A stretch of 18,370 bases of DNA, taken from positions 1-18,370 of the forward strand of contig WGAX01000202.1 of NCBI GenBank assembly GCA_015494595.1, written 5' to 3'. The DNA is from Nitratiruptor sp. Lineage in GTDB: Bacteria > Campylobacterota > Campylobacteria > Campylobacterales > Nitratiruptoraceae. This document shows, in pieces, positions 1 to 6,631 of this stretch (within the stretch, counting starts at the first letter, position 1; each line of letters starts with the position of its first letter). A model generated the notes under the pieces. The model was not told the origin of the DNA and did no database searches. It saw only the letters and a program-made list of their open reading frames with translations. Both the position numbers and the translations under genes were made by a program.

Positions 1-1344
1 CTTTTGAATGGATTTGGAGTAATTTTAGCCGATGATATGGGGCTTGGAAAAACGCTTCAGGCAATTGCTGTTTTAGCCTTTTTAAAAAAGCAAAACTATC
101 TAAAAAATCCTACTTTAGTCGTTGTTCCTACGACACTGCTTAATAACTGGACCAATGAGATAGAGAAATTTGCCCCCTATTTGAGCTATACTCTTTATTA
201 TGGAAAAGGAAGAAGGCTTACCAAAGAAAGAGATATAGTTTTAACCTCTTATCAGATTTTGAGAAGAGATTTAGAGAAAATAAAAGAGAAGAAGTTTGAT
301 TGCATTGTAATAGACGAGGCGCAATATATTAAAAATCCATCAAGCCAGACTGCAAAAAGCGTAAAATCGATAAAAGCAAAATATAAAATTGCTCTTAGTG
401 GAACGCCTGTTGAGAATAATTTAAGTGAGCTTTGGAGTATTTTTGATTTTGCACTCCCAAGATATTTAAAGAGTTTACAAGATTTTCAAAAAGAGTTTGC
501 AAAAGAGATTGAGTTAAATAGAAATAGTGAAGTTGCAAAAAGACTTAAAAATATTACGGCTCCTTTTATGCTAAGAAGACTTAAAACAGATAAATCTATT
601 ATAAACGACTTACCCCAAAAGATTGTTATTGATGAGTATGCAACTATGCAAAAAGAGCAAGCTGCGCTTTATGAGAGCTTTTTGCAAGAGAGTTTGGATT
701 TGCTTAAAAAGAGTGAACCTAAAGAGAGAAGCGGTTTAATTTTTAAGCTTTTAATTGCACTAAAGCAAATTTGCAACCATCCAAGAAATTTTGATGAGAG
801 TTTTGCCATTGATAGTAAACTATCTGGAAAAAGCCAGCTTTTGATGGAGCTTTTAAATACTATATTAGAGCGAGATGAGAAGGTGCTTATTTTTACCCAA
901 TATACAAAAATGGGGGATATTTTAGAAAAGATGATCGAAAATGAGCTTTTTGTAAAGCCTTTGTATCTTAAAGGAGAGCTTTCAAAAGCAAAAAGGGATG
1001 CGCTTATTCAAGAATTTAACGAAGATGAGAGCAAAAAGATTTTTATTTTATCTTTGAAAGCAGCAGGAGTGGGGCTCAATTTGACTGCCGCAAATAATGT
1101 AATCCATTACGATTTGTGGTTTAATCCGGCTGTTGAAAATCAAGCCACAGATAGAGCCTTTAGAATAGGACAGAGAAAAAATGTTAATGTCTTTAGATTT
1201 ATTACAAAAAACAGTTTTGAAGAAAAGATCGATAAAATGATAAAATCCAAAGAGGAGTTGCAAAATTTAAGTGTAAATGTGGGTGAGAGTTGGATAGGGA
1301 AAATGAGCGATGAAGAGTTGGAAGCACTTTTTAGAAGAGATTAA
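1..1344 (+). CDS. SNF2-family DEAD/DEAH-like helicase, 5' partial
   Basis: C-terminal 447 residues of a Swi2/Snf2-type ATPase; the reading frame is open to the window edge, so the true start lies upstream. The helicase core is complete from motif I onward: a Walker A of the form DDMGLGKT sits right at the beginning (about residues 11-18), followed by the DEAQ Walker B (about 105-108), SGTP motif III (about 132-135), and in the second RecA-like lobe the QATDRAFRIGQ motif VI (about 381-391). This order is diagnostic of SNF2 proteins, which use ATP to translocate on double-stranded DNA; bacterial members are often linked to RNA polymerase recycling or repair, but the target here cannot be told. 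Missing N-terminal sequence could include a SWIM zinc finger or HepA-like domain. It is followed after 3 bp by the TolC-like gene, so the two are probably co-transcribed. Family assignment is secure, cellular role is not. Confidence 0.93.
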   Translation, partial: LLNGFGVILADDMGLGKTLQAIAVLAFLKKQNYLKNPTLVVVPTTLLNNWTNEIEKFAPYLSYTLYYGKGRRLTKERDIVLTSYQILRRDLEKIKEKKFDCIVIDEAQYIKNPSSQTAKSVKSIKAKYKIALSGTPVENNLSELWSIFDFALPRYLKSLQDFQKEFAKEIELNRNSEVAKRLKNITAPFMLRRLKTDKSIINDLPQKIVIDEYATMQKEQAALYESFLQESLDLLKKSEPKERSGLIFKLLIALKQICNHPRNFDESFAIDSKLSGKSQLLMELLNTILERDEKVLIFTQYTKMGDILEKMIENELFVKPLYLKGELSKAKRDALIQEFNEDESKKIFILSLKAAGVGLNLTAANNVIHYDLWFNPAVENQATDRAFRIGQRKNVNVFRFITKNSFEEKIDKMIKSKEELQNLSVNVGESWIGKMSDEELEALFRRD

Positions 1345-1347
1345 GAA

Positions 1348-2541
1348 ATGGCATTGATAAAAAGAGCAATATACTTTTGTTTGGCAATAAATTTAGGTGC
1401 TGATGATACACTACTCTCTGCATTGCAAAAAAAGGATTTAGCTTTAGATAGAGAGCAATCTATTATAGAGGCAAAAAAGCTTCACGATAGTTGGATCAAT
1501 CCTATTGAGATGCAATATAGTTACCAAAAAGGGGATCAATACCCCAATCAGCTCTTTGAATCTTTTAGTATTACTGTGAATCAGCCAATATTTAAAAGTG
1601 GAGGAATCTATAAAGCTATTTTATATGCAAATGCTGTGAAAAAAAGCTCTTTACTTAGTGTAAAGTTAAAAGAGCGCTCCTTAATTTTTAAAGTTTTAGA
1701 GCTTGCCTACACTTATAGACGCTTGAAACTGCAAGAAAAAAGAGCAAAGCTTCTGCTTAAAAATGCAAAACTTGATGTGCTTATCAAAAAAGAGCAGTTT
1801 TTGCATCAAGAGTTGGATAGTACATACTTGGATAGTGCAATTGTACAAAAAAATAGTGCTGCTTTGAGGTTGTTGGAATTAAAAGAGAAGATAGCAGAGG
1901 TAAAAAGGGGGATTAAAGATTTAAGTGATATTGATCCAGATACTCTGCCTTTGCCAACATTTTCTTTGCTTACGAAGCAGGAATTTATGAGAAAAAATCT
2001 TTTTATAGAAAAAATTGCAAAAGATATTGAAGCTAAAAAGCACTATAAATTTATGAGTATAGCGCGCTATTTGCCCACTATCTCACTCTTTGGGAGTTAT
2101 ACCTATCAGAAAATGCAAGGGAGTGTCTATTTTCCAGATTATAACTATGTAGATCATTTCTATACCTATGGTGTGAGAGTAAGTATGCCACTATTTGATA
2201 TAAATGCTTTGCGTAATGTAGAGTTGGCTAAAATAGCTTATCTTAAGGCAAGAGTAGGGTTATTGCAAGCAAAAAGGGAAAAAAATGATTTTTTTCTCCA
2301 GCAGTTACAGAAACTAAAAATTATTGAGCAAAAAATTGCTTTAGCTGCAGAGGATTTGGCACTTTATAGAAAACTTTATAAAGATACACTCCAAAAATAT
2401 AAGAGTGGCGAAAAAACAGAGTATGATGTAGCCATTATGAAAAATTCACTGCAGACTAAAAAGATTGAGCCTCAACTTTATGCTATTGATAAACAGTTAC
2501 TCCTATTAAAGCTATACAAAGAGGTAAAAGATGCGTTTTAG
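1348..2541 (+). CDS. TolC-family outer-membrane efflux protein
   Basis: 397 residues with a short hydrophobic N-terminal signal (about residues 6-18, ending near Gly-Ala-Asp-Asp). The body shows the layout of the outer-membrane efflux protein (OEP) family: two halves, each with long amphipathic helices rich in Lys, Leu, Glu and Ala (about 90-190 and 290-390), joined by beta-strand segments with aromatic-rich sequence (about 60-80 and 235-280, e.g. the Ser-Tyr-Thr-Tyr and Tyr-Gly-Val-Arg-Val-Ser-Met-Pro-Leu-Phe stretches). Known TolC proteins form trimeric channels across the outer membrane and periplasm for export through ABC or RND pumps. No adaptor or inner-membrane pump gene is adjacent, so the partner must be encoded elsewhere. 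The ATG follows the helicase stop by 3 bp; only a weak purine-rich stretch precedes it. Its last 11 bp overlap the next gene, which indicates translational coupling. Confidence 0.82.
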   Translation: MALIKRAIYFCLAINLGADDTLLSALQKKDLALDREQSIIEAKKLHDSWINPIEMQYSYQKGDQYPNQLFESFSITVNQPIFKSGGIYKAILYANAVKKSSLLSVKLKERSLIFKVLELAYTYRRLKLQEKRAKLLLKNAKLDVLIKKEQFLHQELDSTYLDSAIVQKNSAALRLLELKEKIAEVKRGIKDLSDIDPDTLPLPTFSLLTKQEFMRKNLFIEKIAKDIEAKKHYKFMSIARYLPTISLFGSYTYQKMQGSVYFPDYNYVDHFYTYGVRVSMPLFDINALRNVELAKIAYLKARVGLLQAKREKNDFFLQQLQKLKIIEQKIALAAEDLALYRKLYKDTLQKYKSGEKTEYDVAIMKNSLQTKKIEPQLYAIDKQLLLLKLYKEVKDAF

Positions 2542-3520
2542 TGAGTTTTTCAACGAATGGCTCTATAGTAAAGATGGCTACTATAGTAGTTTTAAAGAGA
2601 TTGGAAAAAAGGGAGATTTTTTTACTGCAGTAAGTACTACACCGCTTTTTGGAGGAGCAATTGCAAACTATATCTACAAAAATATCCAATCTTGCCAATT
2701 AAGCTCCAATGCAAAAATTGTTGAAATTGGTGCTCATCAAGGCTATCTTTTAGCGGATATTGTGCAATTTCTCTACACATTCGATCCAAAACTTATAAAA
2801 AGCCTTAGTTTTGCCATTATTGAGCCCTTTGAGCATCTGCAAAGAGCCCAAAGAGACTATTTTGCTCAAAGCTTTGGGGATGCTATAAAGCTAGAGCACT
2901 ACAAATCATTAGATGAGATACGAGCCAAAGAGGCATTTGTGGTAGCCAATGAGATTTTTGATGCCTTTGCTTGTGAGCTTTTTTTCAAAGGCAAGATGGC
3001 CTATGTGAAGGATTTTGAGATTGTTTGGCAAGAGGCTGATGAGAGAGTTTTGGAAATTGCAAAGAGGTATGGTTTTGAAAAAGGAGAAGTAGCCGTAGGG
3101 TATGAGAAGTTTGCAGCATCAATTAATAGAGCTTTCGATAAATGTGAGTTTGTTACTTTTGATTATGGTGAGGAGTTTGCAAGGAATGAGTTTTCTTTGC
3201 GTATCTACACCAAGCACCAAGTCTATCCCTTTTTTGATGAAGAGGTGGATTTAAAAAAGCTTTTTAAAAAAAGCGATCTTACCTATGATGTAAATTTTGC
3301 TTACCTTATTGATGCATTTGAAGCAAGTGGTATGCAAAAAAAGGCTTACAAAACTCAAGCAAGTGCTTTGATTGATTTTGGGATAATGGAGCTTTTAGAA
3401 AAGATTTTACAAACAAAAGGGTATGAGATCTATTGGCAGCAGATGCAAAAAGTCAAGATCCTCATAGCCCCCAATCAGATGGGTGAGCGTTTTAAAATGG
3501 TAAGTTTTATTAAAGGATAA
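2531..3520 (+). CDS. SAM-dependent methyltransferase, MidA/NDUFAF7 family (DUF185)
   Basis: 329 residues, about the usual length of the MidA (DUF185, Methyltransf_28) family. The N-terminal family signature Gly-Asp-Phe-Phe-Thr-Ala ... Pro-Leu-Phe-Gly is at about residues 28-42, and the SAM-binding motif I is Glu-Ile-Gly-Ala-His-Gln-Gly (65-71), where the usual second glycine is histidine. The Asn-Glu-Ile-Phe-Asp-Ala-Phe segment (about 139-145) corresponds to the family's conserved NEL(L/F)DA(F/L) motif. The eukaryotic relative NDUFAF7 methylates an arginine of a complex I subunit; whether bacterial members do the same is unproven, so I leave the substrate open. The start is an ATG with AGAGG 6 bases upstream, inside the last codons of the TolC-like gene (11 bp overlap). 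Likely cytoplasmic and part of the same transcript as the two genes upstream. Confidence 0.82.
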   Translation: MRFSEFFNEWLYSKDGYYSSFKEIGKKGDFFTAVSTTPLFGGAIANYIYKNIQSCQLSSNAKIVEIGAHQGYLLADIVQFLYTFDPKLIKSLSFAIIEPFEHLQRAQRDYFAQSFGDAIKLEHYKSLDEIRAKEAFVVANEIFDAFACELFFKGKMAYVKDFEIVWQEADERVLEIAKRYGFEKGEVAVGYEKFAASINRAFDKCEFVTFDYGEEFARNEFSLRIYTKHQVYPFFDEEVDLKKLFKKSDLTYDVNFAYLIDAFEASGMQKKAYKTQASALIDFGIMELLEKILQTKGYEIYWQQMQKVKILIAPNQMGERFKMVSFIKG

Positions 3521-3525
3521 TTTTT

Positions 3526-3534
3526 TGCTATAAT
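3526..3534 (+). promoter_or_regulatory. Extended -10 promoter for the ankyrin gene
   Basis: TGCTATAAT, a perfect extended -10 box, in the 32-bp gap after the MidA-like gene. A run of T residues precedes it and no canonical -35 is needed in this group. Transcription would start near 3541, leaving a very short leader with the AAAGGAG ribosome binding site (3541-3547) almost at the 5' end. It would drive the ankyrin protein and thiS. Confidence 0.65.
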
Positions 3535-3552
3535 GACTTCAAAGGAGTTGGA

Positions 3553-4140
3553 ATGATGAAGATAGTAATAGTAGGACTGCTTCTTTGCAATCTCTTAGCA
3601 GATAGTGTTAATGGTTGGACAAAACTGCATGAAGCTATTTATGAGGGTAATTTATCCAAAGTCAAAGAGCTTGTAGCTGCTGGAGCAGATATAGAAAAGG
3701 CTTCCAAAGCTGGCATTACGCCTCTTATTATGGCAGTGAAGATGCGCAATCTCAAAATTGTACGCTATTTAGTGGCACAAGGTGCGGATGTGGATGATGA
3801 GGATAATAATGGTATGAGTCCTTTGCATTATGCAGTAGGACAAAGAAGAGTTAAAATTGTCAAATATCTTTTATCTCACAATGCCGACATCAATGCCAAA
3901 AACCACTATGGCATCACCCCTTTGCATCAGGCTGCCTATATGGGGGATGTGAAGATGATTGATTTGCTGCTTAAACTTGGAGCAGATGCCAATATTAAAA
4001 ACAATTTAGGAATGAATCCTTGCCAGCTCGCTTACGCTAAACATAGATTTTTGGTGGCAAAATATCTTAGTAGCTTTACAAAAGGAGAGTGTATTGTTGG
4101 TAACAATCAATGGAGAAAAAAAGAAGATAGCGCCAAATAG
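3553..4140 (+). CDS. Secreted ankyrin-repeat protein
   Basis: 195 residues. An N-terminal hydrophobic segment (about residues 3-15, ending Leu-Leu-Ala-Asp-Ser) looks like a signal peptide; the Cys in it lacks a good lipobox, so periplasmic or secreted is more likely than lipoprotein. Four complete ankyrin repeats of about 33 residues follow (roughly 20-52, 53-85, 86-118, 119-151), each with the Gly-x-(T/S)-Pro-Leu-x-x-A and Gly-Ala-Asp-(I/V/A) signatures, plus a degenerate fifth (about 152-174). Ankyrin repeats are protein-binding scaffolds; the partner is unknown. Two in-frame ATGs (3553 and 3556) lie 5 and 8 bases after AAAGGAG, so either may be used. The 3' end overlaps thiS by 47 bp in another frame, so the C-terminal tail past the repeats is shaped by that overlap. 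A periplasmic role is inferred from the signal only. Confidence 0.8.
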   Translation: MMKIVIVGLLLCNLLADSVNGWTKLHEAIYEGNLSKVKELVAAGADIEKASKAGITPLIMAVKMRNLKIVRYLVAQGADVDDEDNNGMSPLHYAVGQRRVKIVKYLLSHNADINAKNHYGITPLHQAAYMGDVKMIDLLLKLGADANIKNNLGMNPCQLAYAKHRFLVAKYLSSFTKGECIVGNNQWRKKEDSAK

Positions 4141-4294
4141 CACTATCAAGGATATTTTGCATCAACTACATATTGAAGATAGAGTAATGGCAGTGGCTGT
4201 AAATATGCAGATAGTTAAAAAAGAGCAGTGGGAGAGCTTTAAACCAAAAGAGGGTGATAAAATCGAATTTTTAGGATTTACTGGTGGGGGTTGA
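4094..4294 (+). CDS. thiS: ThiS sulfur carrier protein
   Basis: 66 residues, the normal size of ThiS, a beta-grasp ubiquitin-like carrier. The central Val-Ala-Val-Asn segment, the Val-Lys-Lys-Glu-Gln-Trp stretch, the Glu-Gly-Asp-Lys-Ile-Glu-Phe-Leu strand and the terminal Gly-Gly-Gly are all characteristic. In known ThiS the C-terminal glycine is adenylated by ThiF and converted to a thiocarboxylate that supplies sulfur to the thiazole of thiamine through ThiG. Neither thiF nor thiG is in this window. The start is a TTG with AAAGGAG (4081-4087) 6 bases upstream, within the end of the ankyrin gene; a second TTG follows directly. The 3' end overlaps the convergent acpS gene by 24 bp, exactly where the C-terminal glycines are encoded. 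A MoaD-like carrier is the alternative, but the sequence reads better as ThiS. Confidence 0.82.
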   Translation: MLVTINGEKKKIAPNSTIKDILHQLHIEDRVMAVAVNMQIVKKEQWESFKPKEGDKIEFLGFTGGG

Positions 4295-4636
4295 GCGTAT
4301 GACAACTGCTACAGCAATGGCGTATTCAGCTTCGTGAGTGATGGAGAGAGCTTTTTGGGTGATACCAAATGCTTGCTCTTTCTCTTTGCTTAAATGAAAG
4401 TGTGGAGCACCATTGATTTTGTAGATGGTAATATCTTTAAAACTTAGCTCCTTTCCTATGCCAGTTTGCAGCGCTTTTGCGATTGCCTCTTTTGCTGCCC
4501 AGTAGCCAGCTACTGTTTGTATCGATTTTGCCTCTTTGATTTCACTCTCATTCAAAAATCTCTCTAACGCTTTTTTGCCAAATCGATCTACCATTCTTTT
4601 AATTCTGGCAATTTTAACCATATCTATACCAATCAT
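4271..4636 (-). CDS. acpS: Holo-[acyl-carrier-protein] synthase
   Basis: 121 residues, the family's usual length. AcpS transfers the 4'-phosphopantetheine arm of CoA to a serine of apo-acyl carrier protein, which fatty acid and phospholipid synthesis require. The N-terminal Gly-Ile-Asp-Met-Val motif carries the magnesium-binding Asp5, and the Trp-Ala-Ala-Lys-Glu-Ala helix carries Glu50; the Ser-Ile-Thr-His-Glu segment near residue 98 matches the conserved S-(I/L)-(S/T)-H-(E/D) strand. The start is an ATG preceded by AAAGG at a 7-base distance. It converges on thiS with a 24-bp overlap and diverges from the MlaE gene, whose predicted promoter faces its own. Cytoplasmic enzyme; assignment is secure. 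Confidence 0.93.
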   Translation of the reverse strand: MIGIDMVKIARIKRMVDRFGKKALERFLNESEIKEAKSIQTVAGYWAAKEAIAKALQTGIGKELSFKDITIYKINGAPHFHLSKEKEQAFGITQKALSITHEAEYAIAVAVVIRSTPTSKS

Positions 4637-4649
4637 TACAAAGCCTTTA

Positions 4650-4658
4650 TGCTAAAAT
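4650..4658 (+). promoter_or_regulatory. Extended -10 promoter for the mlaE-type gene
   Basis: TGCTAAAAT, an extended -10 differing from consensus at one base. Expected transcription start near 4665, giving a leader of about 20 nt to the ATG at 4685. An in-frame ATG at 4649 lies upstream of that start point, which argues against its use. Confidence 0.55.
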
Positions 4659-4666
4659 ATCATCAA

Positions 4667-4675
4667 ATTATAGCA
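4667..4675 (-). promoter_or_regulatory. Extended -10 promoter for acpS
   Basis: On the minus strand this reads TGCTATAAT, a perfect extended -10. Transcription would start near 4660, about 24 nt before the acpS ATG. It faces the plus-strand box at 4650-4658, with only 8 bp between the two hexamers, so the predicted start points cross. Confidence 0.6.
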
Positions 4676-4684
4676 AGGTTTACA

Positions 4685-5476
4685 ATGCAAAAGTTGTTAT
4701 ACTATCTTGGGTTGCCTGTAGTAAAATTTTATAAGTTGTTAGAGCGTTTTGGAGCATTTGTACTGTTTCAAATAAAGCTTTTGCCCCTTTTTTTTAAGCC
4801 TCCCTACCGGATTAAGGAGACTTTGCAGCAGATTGAGATTATAGGGGTGGGCTCCTTTTTTGTCATTGCCCTTACTGCAATTTTTACTGGATTGGTAGAG
4901 GCTATTCAGCTCTACCATGGATTTCACAAGTTTGGGGCAGAGAGTTTTATGGGGTATACTATATTTGTCTCTATCTCAAAAGAGCTCGGTCCTGTGTTTG
5001 GGGCTTTGATGCTGGTATCGCGTGCTATTAGTGCAATGACTGCTGAGCTTGGTACTATGCGGGTGACTGAGCAGATTGATGCTATTGACACATTGGCAGT
5101 AGATAGCAAGAAGTATCTGCTTATTCCTCGCATTGTTGCTTCTACCATCTCTACACCGATTTTAGTTATTATTTTTGTCTTTTTGGGCAATATTGCAGCT
5201 TATCTGATCTCCACTTTGGCTCTTGATGTCAATCCAACAGAGTATAAAAACACTATTACTACCTACTTAGAATTTAGCGATATTGGCACAGGTATTATTA
5301 AAGCCACAGTGTTTGGTTACCTTATTAGTATTATTGGTACATATATTGGCTATTTTACAAGTGGAGGAGCGAGAGGAGTGGGATTAGCTACCACCAAAGC
5401 AGTGGTCTATGCAGCAATGACAGTGTTTGCAGCAAACTACTTCCTCTCTTCTTTGTTTTTATATCTAGATTGGTAA
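4685..5476 (+). CDS. mlaE: MlaE-family ABC lipid transporter permease
   Basis: 263 residues from the chosen ATG, the usual MlaE/YrbE length. The hallmark segment Glu-Leu-Gly-Pro-Val-Phe-Gly-Ala-Leu-Met (about residues 100-110) and the following Thr-Ala-Glu-Leu-Gly-Thr-Met-Arg-Val-Thr-Glu-Gln-Ile-Asp-Ala (about 123-137) are nearly invariant in this family. At least five hydrophobic membrane segments are visible. Known MlaE is the inner-membrane permease of a retrograde phospholipid transport system with the ATPase MlaF and substrate-binding MlaD. Neither partner is adjacent; the next gene lies on the other strand, so the transporter is completed elsewhere. I prefer the ATG at 4685 over 4649 because AAGG lies 6 bases before it and the upstream ATG overlaps the predicted promoter. 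Its stop abuts a hairpin shared with the convergent gene. Confidence 0.88.
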   Translation: MQKLLYYLGLPVVKFYKLLERFGAFVLFQIKLLPLFFKPPYRIKETLQQIEIIGVGSFFVIALTAIFTGLVEAIQLYHGFHKFGAESFMGYTIFVSISKELGPVFGALMLVSRAISAMTAELGTMRVTEQIDAIDTLAVDSKKYLLIPRIVASTISTPILVIIFVFLGNIAAYLISTLALDVNPTEYKNTITTYLEFSDIGTGIIKATVFGYLISIIGTYIGYFTSGGARGVGLATTKAVVYAAMTVFAANYFLSSLFLYLDW

Positions 5477-5504
5477 GGGAGTCTAGAAGTTATAAGAGAC
5501 TCCC
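5477..5504. terminator. Convergent-gene hairpin, probable bidirectional terminator
   Basis: A perfect 8-bp inverted repeat, GGGAGTCT (5477-5484) and AGACTCCC (5497-5504), with a 12-base loop. It starts directly after the mlaE-type stop codon and contains the last codons and stop of the minus-strand outer-membrane gene. There is no immediate T-tract; the nearest on the plus strand is at 5514-5518. Termination in either direction is therefore inferred from position and stem quality. Confidence 0.5.
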
Positions 5505-6331
5505 AAGTAGAAGTTTTTGATACTGAAGTCGTTGTGAAATGCAGTAGTATGAAAAGAGAAGGCTTTAAGCAAAGTCACATCTATATCGTCAGTATCCCAT
5601 TTTTTGTAACTAAATCCTAAGTGTGCTGCTATATGAGGGGTAAAGTGATACGCAAAGGCTAGATCAAAGAGGGTATTGGAGCCATCAATATCAGCCGAAG
5701 AGTCTATGAAACTGTTGCGTATGGATCCAGTTTGATAATTGTATGCTAAAAATCCAGAAATATCCATATTCTCATAACTATATTGTATCTGCAGAGCAGG
5801 ACCTATTTTATAGGTTGTCATACGGGTTTTGGTGGTTTTAAGTGTAGTAAGCATCAATTTAAGGGCTTGCATAGGGTTATCCATCTTCATAAAAGGCATA
5901 GAGATTCCCCCATTCACTCCGGCACTTATAAAAAAGCCATTTTGATTGAGTAAAGGGTAGAGGAGAGCTATATTAAAATCTATTCCTCTAATCTTATAGT
6001 CTGTAGGAGTAGTAAGAGGGGTGTAGTTCTCTATTGCGTTATCTATTGAGCCAAAAAATGGCCACTCATATGTCAAAGGTTTGGCAAAAAAGGTAGTAAG
6101 CTTGTCAAGCCTTTTACTTTTATACAGCTCAAGAGAGTAGTTAAGATGCAAATTATAAGGAAGTGCAATATCTCGGCCGCGTAGTGTCAAAGTAGTAATA
6201 TCGAGTTTACAATTTGCGCTCACTATTGAGGCTAAAGAGCTTTTGTAATGAAAAACTCCTCTACCTATATCCAGCTCTACTGCCAATAAGGAGCTGCTAA
6301 GAGCTATGGCAATCGCAATTTTCTTTTTCAT
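5483..6331 (-). CDS. Predicted outer-membrane beta-barrel protein, function unknown
   Basis: 282 residues. A clear signal peptide (Met-Lys-Lys-Lys followed by Ile/Ala/Leu residues, cleavage probably after Ala22) leads into a sequence of alternating polar and hydrophobic residues with many Tyr, Phe and Gly, and it ends in Tyr-Asn-Phe, the terminal aromatic typical of outer-membrane barrels. I recognise no specific family. The frame is open further upstream to a TTG at 6346, but AAAGGA lies just inside that extension, 6 bases before the ATG at 6331, so the ATG is the better start. It follows the 89-aa gene by 11 bp and is the last gene of the tlpA-like/ftsY/radA operon. The C-terminal codons form one arm of the hairpin at 5477-5504. 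Barrel topology is inferred from pattern, not from homology. Confidence 0.72.
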   Translation of the reverse strand: MKKKIAIAIALSSSLLAVELDIGRGVFHYKSSLASIVSANCKLDITTLTLRGRDIALPYNLHLNYSLELYKSKRLDKLTTFFAKPLTYEWPFFGSIDNAIENYTPLTTPTDYKIRGIDFNIALLYPLLNQNGFFISAGVNGGISMPFMKMDNPMQALKLMLTTLKTTKTRMTTYKIGPALQIQYSYENMDISGFLAYNYQTGSIRNSFIDSSADIDGSNTLFDLAFAYHFTPHIAAHLGFSYKKWDTDDIDVTLLKAFSFHTTAFHNDFSIKNFYLGVSYNF

Positions 6332-6342
6332 CGCTTTTCCTT

Positions 6343-6612
6343 TCAATCACATCGATTAATATTGAGTTTATCTAAAAGCTCCTCAAAAAACTCTCCCGCC
6401 TTTTTGTCATAATCGTCGTGAAACTCAATCACATACTCTCCGCTCTCTACCGTTTTTGGCTCAACGGTAATTTGGGGTGATATGTGGTGCTTAACAATAA
6501 GATCGTTAACGAGATTGCATATCTTTTTCTTCTCCTCTACACTATCATAATCGATTTCAAGCCTTGCATATCGCTCCTCCATAGCTATATGGGCTTTGCA
6601 GTTATCTTTCAT
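6343..6612 (-). CDS. Conserved-looking 89-aa protein, function unknown
   Basis: A small, acidic, probably cytoplasmic protein with no signal or membrane segment. The pattern suggests an alternating strand-helix-strand-helix fold: a strand around Tyr-Ala-Arg-Leu-Glu-Ile (about 15-20), a Lys/Glu-rich helix (25-42), a strand around Pro-Gln-Ile-Thr-Val (46-50), a second strand at Tyr-Val-Ile-Glu-Phe (60-64) and a final helix (70-85). Three cysteines (near residues 5, 32 and 88) are too scattered to suggest a metal site. It has a strong AAGGAG-type ribosome binding site and lies 19 bp after radA and 11 bp before the outer-membrane gene, so it is a genuine operon member. I do not recognise a family. 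Confidence 0.7.
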   Translation of the reverse strand: MKDNCKAHIAMEERYARLEIDYDSVEEKKKICNLVNDLIVKHHISPQITVEPKTVESGEYVIEFHDDYDKKAGEFFEELLDKLNINRCD

Positions 6613-6631
6613 AAAGACTCCTTTTTTTAAT

